Notes: generated by a model from the letters alone, not told the origin. 64,000 nucleotides of DNA from Pseudotabrizicola formosa (GCF_002900965.1 NZ_PJOM01000002.1:620001-684000), one strand, 5' to 3'. Positions 37,998-46,557 are shown, numbered from the stretch's first letter. Numbers and translations are program-made.

Positions 37998-38567
37998 TCA
38001 GTCTTCCTGAGCAGCGCCGCCCAGATCGTCGAACAGTTCGGCGATCTCGAAATCGGCAGCGGCTTCGGCTTCCGCTGCCAGAGCCTGGATCGACTTGCCC
38101 GAAGCCTGCAGTTCGGCTTCTTCGGCCGAGCGCGCGACGTTCAGGTTGATCCGCACGGTGACTTCGGGGTGCAGAACCACCGACACCGAGTGAATGCCCA
38201 GATCCTTGATCGGCTTGTCGAGGACAACCTGACCACGGTTCACGGTGAACCCACCTTCGGTTGCCACTTCGGCGGCGTCACGGGTGGTGACGGAGCCGTA
38301 GAGCGCGCCCGAATCAGAGGCCGAGCGGATGATGACGAAGGTCTGACCATCGAGCGATGCTGCGACGGATTCGGCCTCTTTCTTGGTTTCGAGGTTCTGC
38401 GCTTCCAACTGGGCCTTTTTGGCCTCGAAGGATTTGATGTTGCCATCATTGGCGCGCAGCGCCTTGCCCTGCGGCAGCAGGAAGTTGCGGGCATAGCCGT
38501 CCTTGACGTTGACGACTTCGCCCATCTGGCCCAGCTTGGCCACGCGCTGAAGAAGGATCACTTGCAT
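37998..38567 (-). CDS. rplI: 50S ribosomal protein L9
   Basis: L9 binds 23S rRNA domain V and has two globular domains joined by a long helix. The N-terminus [30 protein letters not shown] (seen in two parts) is canonical, as is the linker helix rich in Lys/Glu and the C-terminal domain with [20 protein letters not shown] and [15 protein letters not shown]. It has 189 residues against 149 in E. coli; the extra acidic tail ([20 protein letters not shown]..) is usual in Rhodobacteraceae. It is third in the operon after rpsR, 10 bases away. Confidence 0.97.
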   Translation of the reverse strand: MQVILLQRVAKLGQMGEVVNVKDGYARNFLLPQGKALRANDGNIKSFEAKKAQLEAQNLETKKEAESVAASLDGQTFVIIRSASDSGALYGSVTTRDAAEVATEGGFTVNRGQVVLDKPIKDLGIHSVSVVLHPEVTVRINLNVARSAEEAELQASGKSIQALAAEAEAAADFEIAELFDDLGGAAQED

Positions 38568-38577
38568 CGGTTTATCC

Positions 38578-38805
38578 TCACTTCACAGCATAGGGCAGCA
38601 GGGCGAGGAAGCGGGCGCGCTTGATCGCACGGGCCAGCTCACGCTGCTTGATGGCCGAAACGGCGGTGATGCGCGATGGCACGATCTTGCCGCGTTCCGA
38701 GATGTAGCGCTGCAGCAGACGGGTGTCTTTGTAGTCGATCGCCGGTGCATTGTCGCCCGAGAAGGGGCAAACCTTGCGGCGGCGGAAAAATGGTTTGTTC
38801 GCCAT
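38578..38805 (-). CDS. rpsR: 30S ribosomal protein S18
   Basis: S18 joins S6 on the platform of the 30S subunit. All 75 residues match the family: [46 protein letters not shown] and [20 protein letters not shown]. It lies between rpsF (29 bases upstream) and rplI (10 bases downstream). The S6-S18 pair often controls its own operon through an RNA leader, and a structured leader is present here. Confidence 0.98.
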   Translation of the reverse strand: MANKPFFRRRKVCPFSGDNAPAIDYKDTRLLQRYISERGKIVPSRITAVSAIKQRELARAIKRARFLALLPYAVK

Positions 38806-38834
38806 GGTTTATGGTCCTTTCCTGAGGCTGTTGA

Positions 38835-39323
38835 TCAACGACGCGGGCCGCGGTCTGCACCGCGGTCGCCACCAAAGCCGCCCGAGCGCTCACCGCCACG
38901 GTCGCCACCGAAGCCGCCACGGTCACCACCGCGGTCAGGACGGTCGCCGCCACCGAAGGCAGGACGCTCGCGGCGTTCGCCACGGTCGCCGTCACGGTCA
39001 TCACGCTTTTGCATCTGCACCGATGGGCCTTCGCCATGCGCATCGACCTTGATGGTCAGCACGCGCATCACGTCATCATGCAGGCGCATCAGACGTTCCA
39101 TTTCCTGCACGGCGGCCGGAGGCGCATCCGATTTCAGAAAGGCGTAATGGCCCTTGCGGTTCTTGTTGATCTTGTAGGCCATCGTCTTGACGCCCCAGTA
39201 TTCCGATTCAACGACTTTGCCGCCGTTGTCCGAAAGCACTGCGGTGAAATGTTCGACAAGGCCTTCGGCCTGCGTGTTGGAAAGATCCTGACGCGCAATA
39301 AAGACATGCTCATACAAAGGCAT
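38835..39323 (-). CDS. rpsF: 30S ribosomal protein S6 with Arg/Gly-rich tail
   Basis: S6 partners S18 on the 30S platform. The first 100 or so residues are ordinary ([59 protein letters not shown]). The remaining 60 form a low-complexity tail of alternating RGG/DRGG/GFGG units ending GADRGPRR. Many bacteria have acidic S6 tails (E. coli adds glutamates); this one resembles eukaryotic RGG-box RNA-binding tails instead. It heads the rpsF-rpsR-rplI operon, with promoter and leader upstream. Confidence 0.96.
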   Translation of the reverse strand: MPLYEHVFIARQDLSNTQAEGLVEHFTAVLSDNGGKVVESEYWGVKTMAYKINKNRKGHYAFLKSDAPPAAVQEMERLMRLHDDVMRVLTIKVDAHGEGPSVQMQKRDDRDGDRGERRERPAFGGGDRPDRGGDRGGFGGDRGGERSGGFGGDRGADRGPRR

Positions 39324-39371
39324 GTATCGTCCTTTTCGTCTCGGGCGGCTTCAAAGACCAACGGCATTTGG

Positions 39372-39425
39372 CCTTTCCGCGGCCGGGTCACGAGAGGCAT
39401 CGCCATGAAAGGGGATGCGGAAAGG
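39372..39425 (-). promoter_or_regulatory. Structured 5' leader of rpsF (candidate S6:S18 regulatory RNA)
   Basis: On the minus-strand transcript, CCUUUCCGC at the very 5' end (39425-39417) is perfectly complementary to GCGGAAAGG (39380-39372), closing a 36-base loop; GGCC/GGCC can form an inner hairpin. The first half begins at the predicted transcription start. rpsF leaders that bind S6:S18 are known in bacteria; homology to that motif is not shown here. Confidence 0.45.
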
Positions 39426-39432
39426 ATGGTGC

Positions 39433-39460
39433 GTTATACAGATCGCGCGCCCGGATGCAA
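39433..39460 (-). promoter_or_regulatory. Probable promoter of the rpsF operon
   Basis: Minus strand: TTGCAT (39460-39455), 16-base spacer, TATAAC (39438-39433). Predicted start near 39426, leaving a leader of about 100 bases before rpsF. In the 309-base gap between rpsF and the YceI gene (39324-39632) I see only this promoter, the leader and the YceI ribosome-binding site. Confidence 0.6.
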
Positions 39461-39632
39461 GCGCAGAGACGCGCAGGGATCTGTGCGCTGATGCCCCTGC
39501 GCCAGCGGCAGGCGTCATGTGCGATTGCGCGCAGGTTTTGTTCGCAGGCCGTGAATTGTGCGGATGTTGCGGGTAGGGCAGAGTCAGTGCCGTATCGCGG
39601 GTCATGGTGACCCGCCTGACCGGAGAGTTTTG

Positions 39633-40208
39633 ATGACCCGTTTTGCCCCCGTTGCCCTGATTGCAGCGCTTGCTGCCGCCCCTGCCTTTGCGCAAGCCGA
39701 GAAATACACGGTTGATGCCAGCCATGCCCAGATCATCTTCAGCTACAACCACCTTGGGTTTTCCACAGGCTATGGCATGTTCTCGGGCTATGAAGGCGAG
39801 ATCAATTTTGATCAGGCCGAGCCTGCAAATTCCTCGGTCACCGTGTCTTTCCCGGTGCGCTCGATGCTGACCGGCTGGGAAGCGCGCTTCGAGCATTTCA
39901 TGTCGGCCGATTTCTTTGATGCCGCCGATGATGAAATGGTCAGCTTTGCCTCGACCGGCATCGAAGTCACCGGCGAGACCACGGCGCTGATCACCGGCGA
40001 CCTGACGCTGAACGGTGTGACCAAGCCGGTCGTTCTGGATGCGGTGCTCAATCAGGTTGGCGATCATCCGATGGAAAACAAACCATGGGCCGGGTTCTCG
40101 GCCACCACCACGGTGCTGCGGTCGGACTTCAACGTAGGTGCCTTCGCGCCTTTCGTCAGCGATGAAGTGCAGATCCAGATTTCGCTGGAAGCCATGAAGG
40201 CCGAATAA
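39633..40208 (+). CDS. YceI-family periplasmic lipid-binding-like protein
   Basis: A 191-residue exported protein: signal peptide (TRFAPVALIAALAAAPAFA) then a YceI lipocalin-like barrel: KYTVDASHAQIIFSYNHLG, FEHFMSADFFDAADDEM, ITGDLTLNGVTKPVVLDAVLN, and FSATTTVLRSDFNVGAFAP. YceI proteins bind polyisoprenoid or other amphiphilic lipids, and roles in quinone or stress metabolism are proposed. The signal peptide sets the start at 39633 (CGGAGAG upstream). A second YceI domain lies next door, fused to cytochrome b561, convergent with this gene. Confidence 0.93.
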   Translation: MTRFAPVALIAALAAAPAFAQAEKYTVDASHAQIIFSYNHLGFSTGYGMFSGYEGEINFDQAEPANSSVTVSFPVRSMLTGWEARFEHFMSADFFDAADDEMVSFASTGIEVTGETTALITGDLTLNGVTKPVVLDAVLNQVGDHPMENKPWAGFSATTTVLRSDFNVGAFAPFVSDEVQIQISLEAMKAE

Positions 40209-40232
40209 GCTTTCCGGTTCAGGGAACAGAAG

Positions 40233-40262
40233 AGGCCGCCGGAGCGATCCGGCGGCCTTTTT
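40233..40262 (+). terminator. Terminator of the YceI gene
   Basis: A perfect 11-bp stem (AGGCCGCCGGA / TCCGGCGGCCT) with a GCGA loop, followed by a T run. It lies between convergent genes. Confidence 0.92.
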
Positions 40263-40274
40263 GCATTGGCGCGT

Positions 40275-41468
40275 CTATTGGCGTGTGGCGGTCAGCGCCA
40301 CATCGACGGTGACGCCAAAGCCGACCGAAGCCTCATCGGTATAGGTGGCCCCCATGCCGAAGTCGCGGCGGTCAAGCTGGGCTTGTCCGCTCATCGTCGC
40401 GGTGTCGCCGTCGATGGTCAGGGTAAAGGGCAGGGTGACCGGCACGGTTGCACCGCGCAGGGCAAGGGTGCCGCTGGCCTCATACCCCGTCGCGGCGGGC
40501 AGGATATCGGCGGTGAAAATGGCCTGCGGGAAGGCGGTCACATCAAAGAAATCGGCGGATTTGGCCTGGGTGGTGACCGAGCCAAGGGTCAATGACCCGG
40601 TGTCGATGGTGACGGTGACAGACCCGTGGCTGCCGTTGGTGGCGACCTCGTCAAAGCGGATGTCGGCGCTCCAGCTGGCAAAGCTGCCGCTGACCTGCTG
40701 GCCCATCTGGCTGACGGTGAAACCCAGCGTGCCCTCGGTCACCTGCCAGTTGCCCTCCGTGGCGGGGGCTGTGGCAGTGGCAAGGCTTTGCGTCACCGGC
40801 TCGCCACGTGGCAGGGCGGCAACGGCAGCGCCGAGCCCGAACAGCGCGACCGCCGTGACCAGTGGCAGGGCAGACCGGCGCGCGGGGATGGGCGTGGCGG
40901 GCGCAGTGATGCCGCGCGTCATCCGGCGCAGCGTATCGTCGCGGTCCAGCACATGGTGTTTGAGCGCACCGGCGACATGCAGCAGGATCGAGACGATCAT
41001 CAGCTTGGTGAACACCCAATGCGCGGCCCCGGCGGTGGCGGCGACCGCCTCGGATTGCGGCACGAAGGGCAGGCCCTGACCAAAGGGCCACCAGATCGGC
41101 GCAAAACCGGTGACGGCGGCGTGATGCACCCAACCGGTCAGCGGTACGGCAACAAGGGAGATATAGAGCATCCAATGCACCAGACGGGCCAGCCACAGCT
41201 CCAGCCGCCGCTCGGGGTGCAGCGGCACCGGGTGGGTTTCAAACAGTGTCCACAGGATGCGGCCAAGCGCCACAAAGAACACAAGGACGCCAAGGGTCTT
41301 GTGCAGCGAGAACACCTGCGCCTTGAGCGCAAGCTGCTCTGCCGTGTCATAGGGCAGGCGGTTTGCGACCAGACCGAGCGGAATGGCACTCAGGATCAGG
41401 GCAGCGGTGGCCCAGTGGAACAGGCGGGCAATGCGTCCGTAAGAGCGCGGCGTGTTGCGGGCGGACAT
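40275..41468 (-). CDS. Cytochrome b561 - YceI fusion protein
   Basis: A 397-residue two-part protein. The N-terminal half (about 1-185) is a bacterial cytochrome b561: four membrane helices with histidines in RIARLFHWATAALIL, FSLHKTLGVLVFFVAL, LVHWMLYISLVAVPLTGWVHH and HVAGALKHHVLDRDDTLRRM, which would hold two haem b groups. A single hydrophobic segment (ALPLVTAVALFGLGAAVAAL) leads to a periplasmic YceI domain (WQVTEGTLGFTVSQMGQQ, DFFDVTAFPQAIFTADI, LTIDGDTATMSG). It probably passes electrons between the quinone pool and a periplasmic lipid or quinone-like ligand. Start 41468 has GGAGACC upstream. Confidence 0.9.
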   Translation of the reverse strand: MSARNTPRSYGRIARLFHWATAALILSAIPLGLVANRLPYDTAEQLALKAQVFSLHKTLGVLVFFVALGRILWTLFETHPVPLHPERRLELWLARLVHWMLYISLVAVPLTGWVHHAAVTGFAPIWWPFGQGLPFVPQSEAVAATAGAAHWVFTKLMIVSILLHVAGALKHHVLDRDDTLRRMTRGITAPATPIPARRSALPLVTAVALFGLGAAVAALPRGEPVTQSLATATAPATEGNWQVTEGTLGFTVSQMGQQVSGSFASWSADIRFDEVATNGSHGSVTVTIDTGSLTLGSVTTQAKSADFFDVTAFPQAIFTADILPAATGYEASGTLALRGATVPVTLPFTLTIDGDTATMSGQAQLDRRDFGMGATYTDEASVGFGVTVDVALTATRQ

Positions 41469-41650
41469 GGAGGTCTCCGGTCTGGGGGGGCGGCACCGGG
41501 CCGCATTATGCCGGCACGCTACCCGTTTCATCCGGCGAGCGCAGCCTGTGGTGCCGCACAAATGCTGTGCAAAACCCGCGCTTCGGGCGCGGTGATTGCG
41601 CTGGGGCCAGTGGCGCGGTATCTGGAGGCAGACATCAGACGGGAGGCACC

Positions 41651-42580
41651 ATGGGCCGCGCATTCGTATTTCCGGGTCAGGGGGCCCAAACCATCGGCAT
41701 GGGAAAGGCCCTTGCCGACGCCTATCCGGCCGCAAGGGCCGTGTTCGACGAGGTGGATGACGCTTTGGGCGAGGCCCTGTCCGCGCTGATCTGGAACGGT
41801 GACATCGCCGATCTGACCCTGACGCAGAATGCCCAGCCCGCATTGATGGCCACATCCATTGCTGCCTTGCGCGCAATGGAGGCCGAAGGCTTTGGCATCG
41901 ACCAAGCCGATTTCGTGGCCGGGCACAGCTTGGGCGAATATTCGGCGCTGTGTGCGGCGGGGGCGCTGACCGTGTCTGACACGGCGCGGCTCTTGCGCAT
42001 CCGGGGTGTGGCGATGCAGGACGCGGTGCCGGTGGGCGTGGGCGCGATGGCGGCCATTCTGGGGCTGGACTTCGAGACGGTGGTGGCGATTGCCGCAGAG
42101 GCCGCAGGCGACGAGGTCTGTCAGGCGGCCAATGACAATGATCCGGCACAGGTGGTGATTTCCGGCCACAAGGACGCGGTGGACCGTGCGATGGTGCTGG
42201 CCAAGGCCCACGGGGCAAAGCGCGCCCTGCTGTTGCCGGTGTCGGCCCCGTTCCACTGTGCGCTGATGGCCCCCGCCGCCCATGTGATGGCCGAGGCCTT
42301 TGCGGCCGTGGTGATCAGCAAACCGGTCTGCCCGGTGGTGGTGAATGTGCGGGCCGAGGCGGTTGAAGAACCTGACCGGTTCCGCGACCTCTTGATCGCG
42401 CAGGTGACGGGGGCCGTGCGGTGGCGCGAGAGCATGCAGTGGATGGAACGGGCCGGGGTGACGGAATTTTGGGAAATCGGGGCTGGCAAGGCGCTGTCGG
42501 GCATGATCAAGCGGATTGTGCCGGGGGCCGAGGTGCGGGCGATTGGCGCGCCCGGCGATGTGCTGGCGCTGAAGGGCTGA
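41651..42580 (+). CDS. fabD: Malonyl CoA-ACP transacylase
   Basis: FabD loads malonyl groups onto acyl carrier protein. Its 309 residues carry FVFPGQGAQTIGMGKAL at the start, the nucleophile elbow GHSLGEYSAL (Ser93), QDAVPVGVGAMAAILG, and the catalytic histidine in SAPFHCALM. ATG at 41651 follows GGGAGGCACC. It opens the fatty-acid cluster fabD-fabG-acpP; fabG is 87 bases downstream across a repeat element. Confidence 0.96.
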   Translation: MGRAFVFPGQGAQTIGMGKALADAYPAARAVFDEVDDALGEALSALIWNGDIADLTLTQNAQPALMATSIAALRAMEAEGFGIDQADFVAGHSLGEYSALCAAGALTVSDTARLLRIRGVAMQDAVPVGVGAMAAILGLDFETVVAIAAEAAGDEVCQAANDNDPAQVVISGHKDAVDRAMVLAKAHGAKRALLLPVSAPFHCALMAPAAHVMAEAFAAVVISKPVCPVVVNVRAEAVEEPDRFRDLLIAQVTGAVRWRESMQWMERAGVTEFWEIGAGKALSGMIKRIVPGAEVRAIGAPGDVLALKG

Positions 42581-42601
42581 GGGCTGCGCTTGGGGCTGAC
42601 C

Positions 42602-42653
42602 CCGGGGGGCTGTCTGCCCCCCGGACCCCCCGAGGATATTTTTGAACAGATAA
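42602..42653 (+). repeat. REP-like hairpin element, copy B
   Basis: CCGGGGGGC (42602-42610), loop TGTCT, GCCCCCCGG (42616-42624), then A, C6, GAGGATATTT, a TTG linker and GAACAGATAA. The 28 bases at 42626-42653 equal copy A exactly. It fills the fabD-fabG spacer and ends 14 bases before the fabG start, adjoining the AAGAAGGGG ribosome-binding site. Confidence 0.8.
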
Positions 42654-42667
42654 GAAGGGGCAGGGTC

Positions 42668-43405
42668 ATGTTTGATCTGACCGGGAAGACGGCTTTGGTG
42701 ACGGGCGCGTCGGGCGGAATAGGGGCAGAGATTGCGCGGGTGCTGCATGGGGCAGGGGCCAGGGTGGCGCTGTCTGGCACGCGGCTGGAGCCGCTGGAGG
42801 CGCTTGCGGCGGAGCTGGGAGAGCGGGCCCATGTGCTGGCCTGCAACCTGTCGGACGCAGGCGAGGTCGAGGGGCTGGTGAAGCGCGCGGTCGAGGCGAT
42901 GGGATCGGTGGATGTGCTGGTCAACAATGCCGGGATCACCCGGGACGGGCTGATGATGCGGATGTCGGACGACGATTGGCAGTCGGTGGTTGACGTGAAC
43001 CTGACCGCCACTTTCCGGCTGTGCCGGGCCGCTCTGCGCGGCATGATGAAGGCGCGTTGGGGACGGATTGTGAACATCAGTTCGGTGGTCGGCACCACCG
43101 GCAACGCGGGCCAGGTCAACTATGCCGCCTCGAAGGCCGGGATGGTGGGCATGTCGAAGTCGCTTGCCGCGGAAGTGGCCAGCCGGGGACTCACGGTGAA
43201 CTGCGTGGCGCCCGGGTTCATCGAAACTGCGATGACCGAAAAGCTGACCGAGGCGCAGCGCGGGGCGATTCTGGGCGGGGTGCCCGCCGGACGGATGGGC
43301 ACCCCCGCCGAGATTGCGGCGGCTGTGTTGTATCTGGCATCGCCGGAGGCCGGATATGTCACCGGTGCCGTCTTGCATGTGAATGGCGGAATGGCCATGA
43401 TATGA
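42668..43405 (+). CDS. fabG: 3-oxoacyl-ACP reductase
   Basis: FabG reduces 3-ketoacyl-ACP with NADPH in fatty acid elongation. A 245-residue short-chain dehydrogenase: cofactor loop TGASGGIG (residues 12-19), NNAG, serine in INISSVVG (about 139), and the YxxxK pair in NYAASKAGM (Tyr152, Lys156). The C-terminal VTGAVLHVNGGMAM is typical of FabG. Start 42668 follows GAAGGGGCAGGG. Clustered between fabD and acpP, so the assignment to the FAS II enzyme rather than a general SDR is firm. Confidence 0.96.
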   Translation: MFDLTGKTALVTGASGGIGAEIARVLHGAGARVALSGTRLEPLEALAAELGERAHVLACNLSDAGEVEGLVKRAVEAMGSVDVLVNNAGITRDGLMMRMSDDDWQSVVDVNLTATFRLCRAALRGMMKARWGRIVNISSVVGTTGNAGQVNYAASKAGMVGMSKSLAAEVASRGLTVNCVAPGFIETAMTEKLTEAQRGAILGGVPAGRMGTPAEIAAAVLYLASPEAGYVTGAVLHVNGGMAMI

Positions 43406-43446
43406 AACGCTTGCGCCTGTGGCCGGGCACGGTTTTGTGAAAGCGT

Positions 43447-43475
43447 TTGCCTAAAGCGGCGGCCCTTGCTATAGG
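43447..43475 (+). promoter_or_regulatory. Probable acpP promoter
   Basis: TTGCCT (43447-43452), 17 bases, TATAGG (43470-43475); predicted start near 43482, giving a leader of about 108 bases. Just upstream, AAACGCTT (43404-43411) and AAGCGTTT (43441-43448) form an inverted repeat overlapping the -35, a possible operator. Confidence 0.65.
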
Positions 43476-43589
43476 CGCGCTGGAAATCACTGGCGGTGCC
43501 GGTGTCGTCGCCCCGTTGCGATGGAATCGCCCCGCAAGGGGTAAGGACAAGAGACGGGAAAGCCTCCCGCTTGATATAGAGGAAGTGAC

Positions 43590-43823
43590 ATGAGCGACAT
43601 CGCTGACCGCGTGAAGAAGATCGTCGTTGAGCATCTGGGCGTCGAAGAGGACAAGGTCACCGAGACCGCCTCTTTCATCGACGATCTGGGCGCGGACTCG
43701 CTCGACACTGTCGAACTGGTCATGGCGTTCGAGGAAGAATTCGGGATCGAGATCCCCGATGACGCCGCCGAAACCATCCAGACCTTTGGCGATGCTGTGA
43801 AGTTCATCACCGAAGCCGCCTGA
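43590..43823 (+). CDS. acpP: Acyl carrier protein
   Basis: The 77-residue acidic carrier of fatty-acid intermediates. Helix I ([17 protein letters not shown]), the loop and the 4'-phosphopantetheine site [19 protein letters not shown] (Ser37) are canonical, as is [20 protein letters not shown]. The strong GAGGAAGTGAC region and its own promoter fit its very high expression. It follows fabG by 184 bases. Confidence 0.98.
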   Translation: MSDIADRVKKIVVEHLGVEEDKVTETASFIDDLGADSLDTVELVMAFEEEFGIEIPDDAAETIQTFGDAVKFITEAA

Positions 43824-43850
43824 TCTTCAGATCGGGCACGGATACGGAAC

Positions 43851-43877
43851 GGGCACCCCTTTGCGGGTGCCTTTTTC
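43851..43877 (+). terminator. Terminator of acpP
   Basis: GGCACCC (43852-43858) pairs with GGGTGCC (43865-43871), six-base loop, followed by TTTTTC. Confidence 0.9.
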
Positions 43878-43949
43878 GTTTGGGCGGGGGAAAGGGCCGG
43901 GGCCGCCGTGCCGGCGCTTGCCGGGTGGTCAGACCGTGCCGGCATGAAA

Positions 43950-43979
43950 AAGGCCCCGTGTCCTGTGGACCGGGGCCTT
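43950..43979 (-). terminator. Terminator of ssb
   Basis: AAGGCCCCG (43950-43958) pairs with CGGGGCCTT (43971-43979). On the minus strand a T run follows, 20 bases past the ssb stop. Confidence 0.88.
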
Positions 43980-43999
43980 GCGCCGCGCTGAGCGTCTGA

Positions 44000-44521
44000 T
44001 CAGAACGGGATTTCATCGTCGAGATCGGACCGTCCGCCGGATGGCGCGCGGTCACCGCGGCGTGCCCCCCCGCCCGAGCTGCCGCCTGACGGGCCGCTGC
44101 CGTAATCATCATAGCCGCCGCGGTCATCATAGCCGCCCTGGCCACCGCCCCCGCCGGAGCCACCTTCGCCACGGCCGCCCAGCAGCGTCATCTCACCCCG
44201 GTATTGGCGCAGCACGATTTCGGTGGTGTAGCGGTCGGCCCCGGACTGATCTTGCCATTTGCGGGTTTCCAACTGGCCTTCGATATAGACCGTGCTGCCT
44301 TTGCGCAGATATTGCTCGGCAATCTTGGCCAGCCCCTCATTGAAGATGGCGACCGAATGCCATTCGGTGCGTTCCTTCTTTTCCCCCGTCTGCTTGTCGC
44401 GCCAGGTTTCCGAGGTGGCGATGCGCAGGTTGACCACCTTGCCGCCATTGGCAAAACTGCGCACCTCGGGGTCGCGGCCCAGATTGCCGACGATGATGAC
44501 CTTGTTGACCGAGCCTGCCAT
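44000..44521 (-). CDS. ssb: Single-stranded DNA-binding protein
   Basis: SSB coats single-stranded DNA in replication and repair. The OB-fold domain (residues 1-110) starts [20 protein letters not shown] and includes [25 protein letters not shown] (seen in parts) and [17 protein letters not shown] Gly-rich linker with repeated GGYDD units precedes the acidic tip DLDDEIPF, which recruits partner proteins. 173 residues is usual. The start at 44521 gives [16 protein letters not shown] is upstream. I see no GTTC-N7-GTTC SOS box in the spacer. Confidence 0.97.
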   Translation of the reverse strand: MAGSVNKVIIVGNLGRDPEVRSFANGGKVVNLRIATSETWRDKQTGEKKERTEWHSVAIFNEGLAKIAEQYLRKGSTVYIEGQLETRKWQDQSGADRYTTEIVLRQYRGEMTLLGGRGEGGSGGGGGQGGYDDRGGYDDYGSGPSGGSSGGGARRGDRAPSGGRSDLDDEIPF

Positions 44522-44779
44522 GCGATCCTCCGCTGTTGTCTTGCCCCGGCGCTGTGCTGCGGGGGCCTTGATGAACCGGAGCATCCCCGGTCTTGGTTAA
44601 GGAAAAATCTATAACCGCCGGAGGGCGGGGCTGCAATGTGCAGGCGGGGTTTGCACGGCGAAAGCGGGCAGCAAAAAGCCGCCTATGCCGGAGACCGGGC
44701 CGGACAGGGCATGTCGGCACTGGATTGGCGCGAAAATATGCCTATAGTCGCGGGGTCTGAGGCAACCCGGAATGAGTTC

Positions 44780-45391
44780 ATGAAGCTGACCGCCACGGTT
44801 CTGTCTGCCACCCTTGCCCTTGCCCTGTGCGGCATTGCCCCTGCCGTGGGACAGGCAGAAGGGCTTACCCTGTCGGGATCGTCCAAGAACCGGGCGTCGC
44901 TGTTCAATTCGCAGAAAAAACTGCTCGATGGGCGGTTGTCCAAGCAATATGAGGCGTCGGTGCGGCTGACGCCAAAGGGCAAGGCCGGGGCGGCAGAGGC
45001 CACCACCGCGCCGCGCTATGCGGGCCGGTACAAGGGGGAATATCTCGCGGTGGCGCGCAGCATGGCCAGCCGCCACGGAATTCCCGAAGACCTGTTCCTG
45101 CGGCTGGTGCAGCAGGAGTCGGGCTGGAACCCCAGTGCGGTGTCGCACAAGGGGGCCACGGGGCTGGCGCAGCTGATGCCGGGCACGGCGCAGAAGCTGG
45201 GGGTGGATATCAACGATCCGCACCAGAACCTTGAGGGCGGGGCGCGGTATCTGAAGATGATGTATGCCAAGTTCGGCAGCTGGCGGCTGGCGCTTGCCGC
45301 CTATAACGCCGGGCCGGGGGCGGTGGAAAAGCACAATGGCATTCCGCCTTATCCCGAGACGGTGAATTATGTGAAGGCGATTCTGGGCTAG
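44780..45391 (+). CDS. Lytic transglycosylase (SLT family 1)
   Basis: A 203-residue exported murein-cleaving enzyme. Signal peptide at about 1-24 ([20 protein letters not shown]). The SLT domain (from about residue 95) has [35 protein letters not shown] (quoted by parts: [15 protein letters not shown] holds the catalytic Glu), [33 protein letters not shown] and [18 protein letters not shown]. The ATG at 44780 is set by the signal peptide. It is divergent from ssb. Confidence 0.9.
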   Translation: MKLTATVLSATLALALCGIAPAVGQAEGLTLSGSSKNRASLFNSQKKLLDGRLSKQYEASVRLTPKGKAGAAEATTAPRYAGRYKGEYLAVARSMASRHGIPEDLFLRLVQQESGWNPSAVSHKGATGLAQLMPGTAQKLGVDINDPHQNLEGGARYLKMMYAKFGSWRLALAAYNAGPGAVEKHNGIPPYPETVNYVKAILG

Positions 45392-45415
45392 ACCCGGTCT
45401 TCAAAGGGATAACAG

Positions 45416-45441
45416 GGGCGGCGCATCAGCGCCGCCCTTTT
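45416..45441. terminator. Terminator between lytic transglycosylase and aldo/keto reductase genes
   Basis: GGGCGGCGC (45416-45424), loop ATCA, GCGCCGCCC (45429-45437), then TTTT. It ends the plus-strand gene and may also serve the convergent one. Confidence 0.9.
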
Positions 45442-45444
45442 GCT

Positions 45445-46443
45445 TTACCACAGATGTGCGACATGGGGGGCGATCAGCCGGGTGTAGACATCCCGCGTGG
45501 CCTGCATCTGCGCATCGGTCAGCCCGGGCAGATCGGCGGCGGCAGCATTGGCCTGCGCCTGTGCCGGAGTCTTTGCGCCCGGAATCACCACGGTGACGGC
45601 CTGTTCCATCAAGATCCAGCGCAGCGCGAAGGCGGCCATCGGGGTGCCTTGGGGCACCACCTCGCGCAGCGCCTCCACCGCCTCCAGCGCCACATCGAAG
45701 GGCACGCCGCTGAAGGTCTCGCCCTTGTCGAACGCCTCACCGTTGCGGTTGAAGGCGCGGTGGTCATCGGCGGCGAATTGGCTGTCCACGCTCATCTTGC
45801 CGGTCAGAAGGCCAGAGGCGAGCGGGACGCGGGCGATGACCGCCACGCCTTTCGCGCGCGCCTCGGCAAAGAAGGTGTCGGCGGGTTTCATGCGGAACAT
45901 GTTGTAGATGATCTGCACCGAAACCACGCCGGGGTGCCGGATGGCGGTGCGGGCTTCTTCCACCGTCTCGACAGAGACACCGTATTGCGCAATCTTGCCC
46001 TTGGCCTTGATCGCATCCAGCGCGTCGAACATCGCCGGGTCGGAATAGACCGGGGTGGGCGGGCAATGCAGTTGCACGAGGTCGAGACACTCGACATTCA
46101 GGTTTTTCAGGCTGCGGTCGATGAAAGATTCGATATTGGCACCGGTGTAGCCTGCCGCAACATGCGGATCGAGGCGGCGCCCGGTCTTGGTGGCGACAAA
46201 GGGGCGTTCGCCATGACCGGCTTTGGCGCGTTCGGCCAGCACCTCGGCGATGATCCGTTCACTGCGGCCGTCGCCATAGACATCGGCGGTGTCTATGAAC
46301 GTCATCCCGGCATCAAGGGCGGCGTTGAGGGTGGCTTTGGCATCCTCCCAGCTCACCTCGCCCCAGGTGCCGCCGATGGCCCAGGCGCCAAAGCCGATGG
46401 GGGTGGTGGTGCTGCCGGTGCGGCCAAAGGGGCGGGTCTGCAT
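45445..46443 (-). CDS. Aldo/keto reductase
   Basis: A 332-residue NADPH-dependent oxidoreductase of the (beta/alpha)8 AKR family. N-terminus [24 protein letters not shown], catalytic Asp/Tyr in [14 protein letters not shown], Lys in FVATKTGRR, and substrate-loop HCPPTP; cofactor-binding [15 protein letters not shown] near the end. Resembles the YajO/Tas-like branch acting on general aldehydes. The substrate is unknown. Start 46443 follows AGGAGACACCC. It is divergent from ccmA, 114 bases away. Confidence 0.9.
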   Translation of the reverse strand: MQTRPFGRTGSTTTPIGFGAWAIGGTWGEVSWEDAKATLNAALDAGMTFIDTADVYGDGRSERIIAEVLAERAKAGHGERPFVATKTGRRLDPHVAAGYTGANIESFIDRSLKNLNVECLDLVQLHCPPTPVYSDPAMFDALDAIKAKGKIAQYGVSVETVEEARTAIRHPGVVSVQIIYNMFRMKPADTFFAEARAKGVAVIARVPLASGLLTGKMSVDSQFAADDHRAFNRNGEAFDKGETFSGVPFDVALEAVEALREVVPQGTPMAAFALRWILMEQAVTVVIPGAKTPAQAQANAAAADLPGLTDAQMQATRDVYTRLIAPHVAHLW

Positions 46444-46557
46444 GGGTGTCTCCTGTTCTTTGCGCCAAACTATGCGCGCCTGGGCAGGATTGCCATGGTG
46501 CCGCAGGACTTTCACGGGGTCTTTTCGCGCGGGATGGCTTGGGATAGGGCTGGGGCC

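Noticed and set aside
38835-39010. Repetitive DNA suggesting a CRISPR-like or tandem-repeat array
   Set aside because: It is in-frame coding repeat for the Arg/Gly tail of S6; unit lengths vary and no spacers exist. The ssb linker is similar.
41528-43378. Minus-strand frame of about 600 codons opposite fabD and fabG
   Set aside because: Antisense shadow of two certain genes; no recognisable motif.
44522-44779. SOS box in the ssb upstream region
   Set aside because: Only a single GTTC is present; the alphaproteobacterial LexA site needs two with a 7-base spacer.
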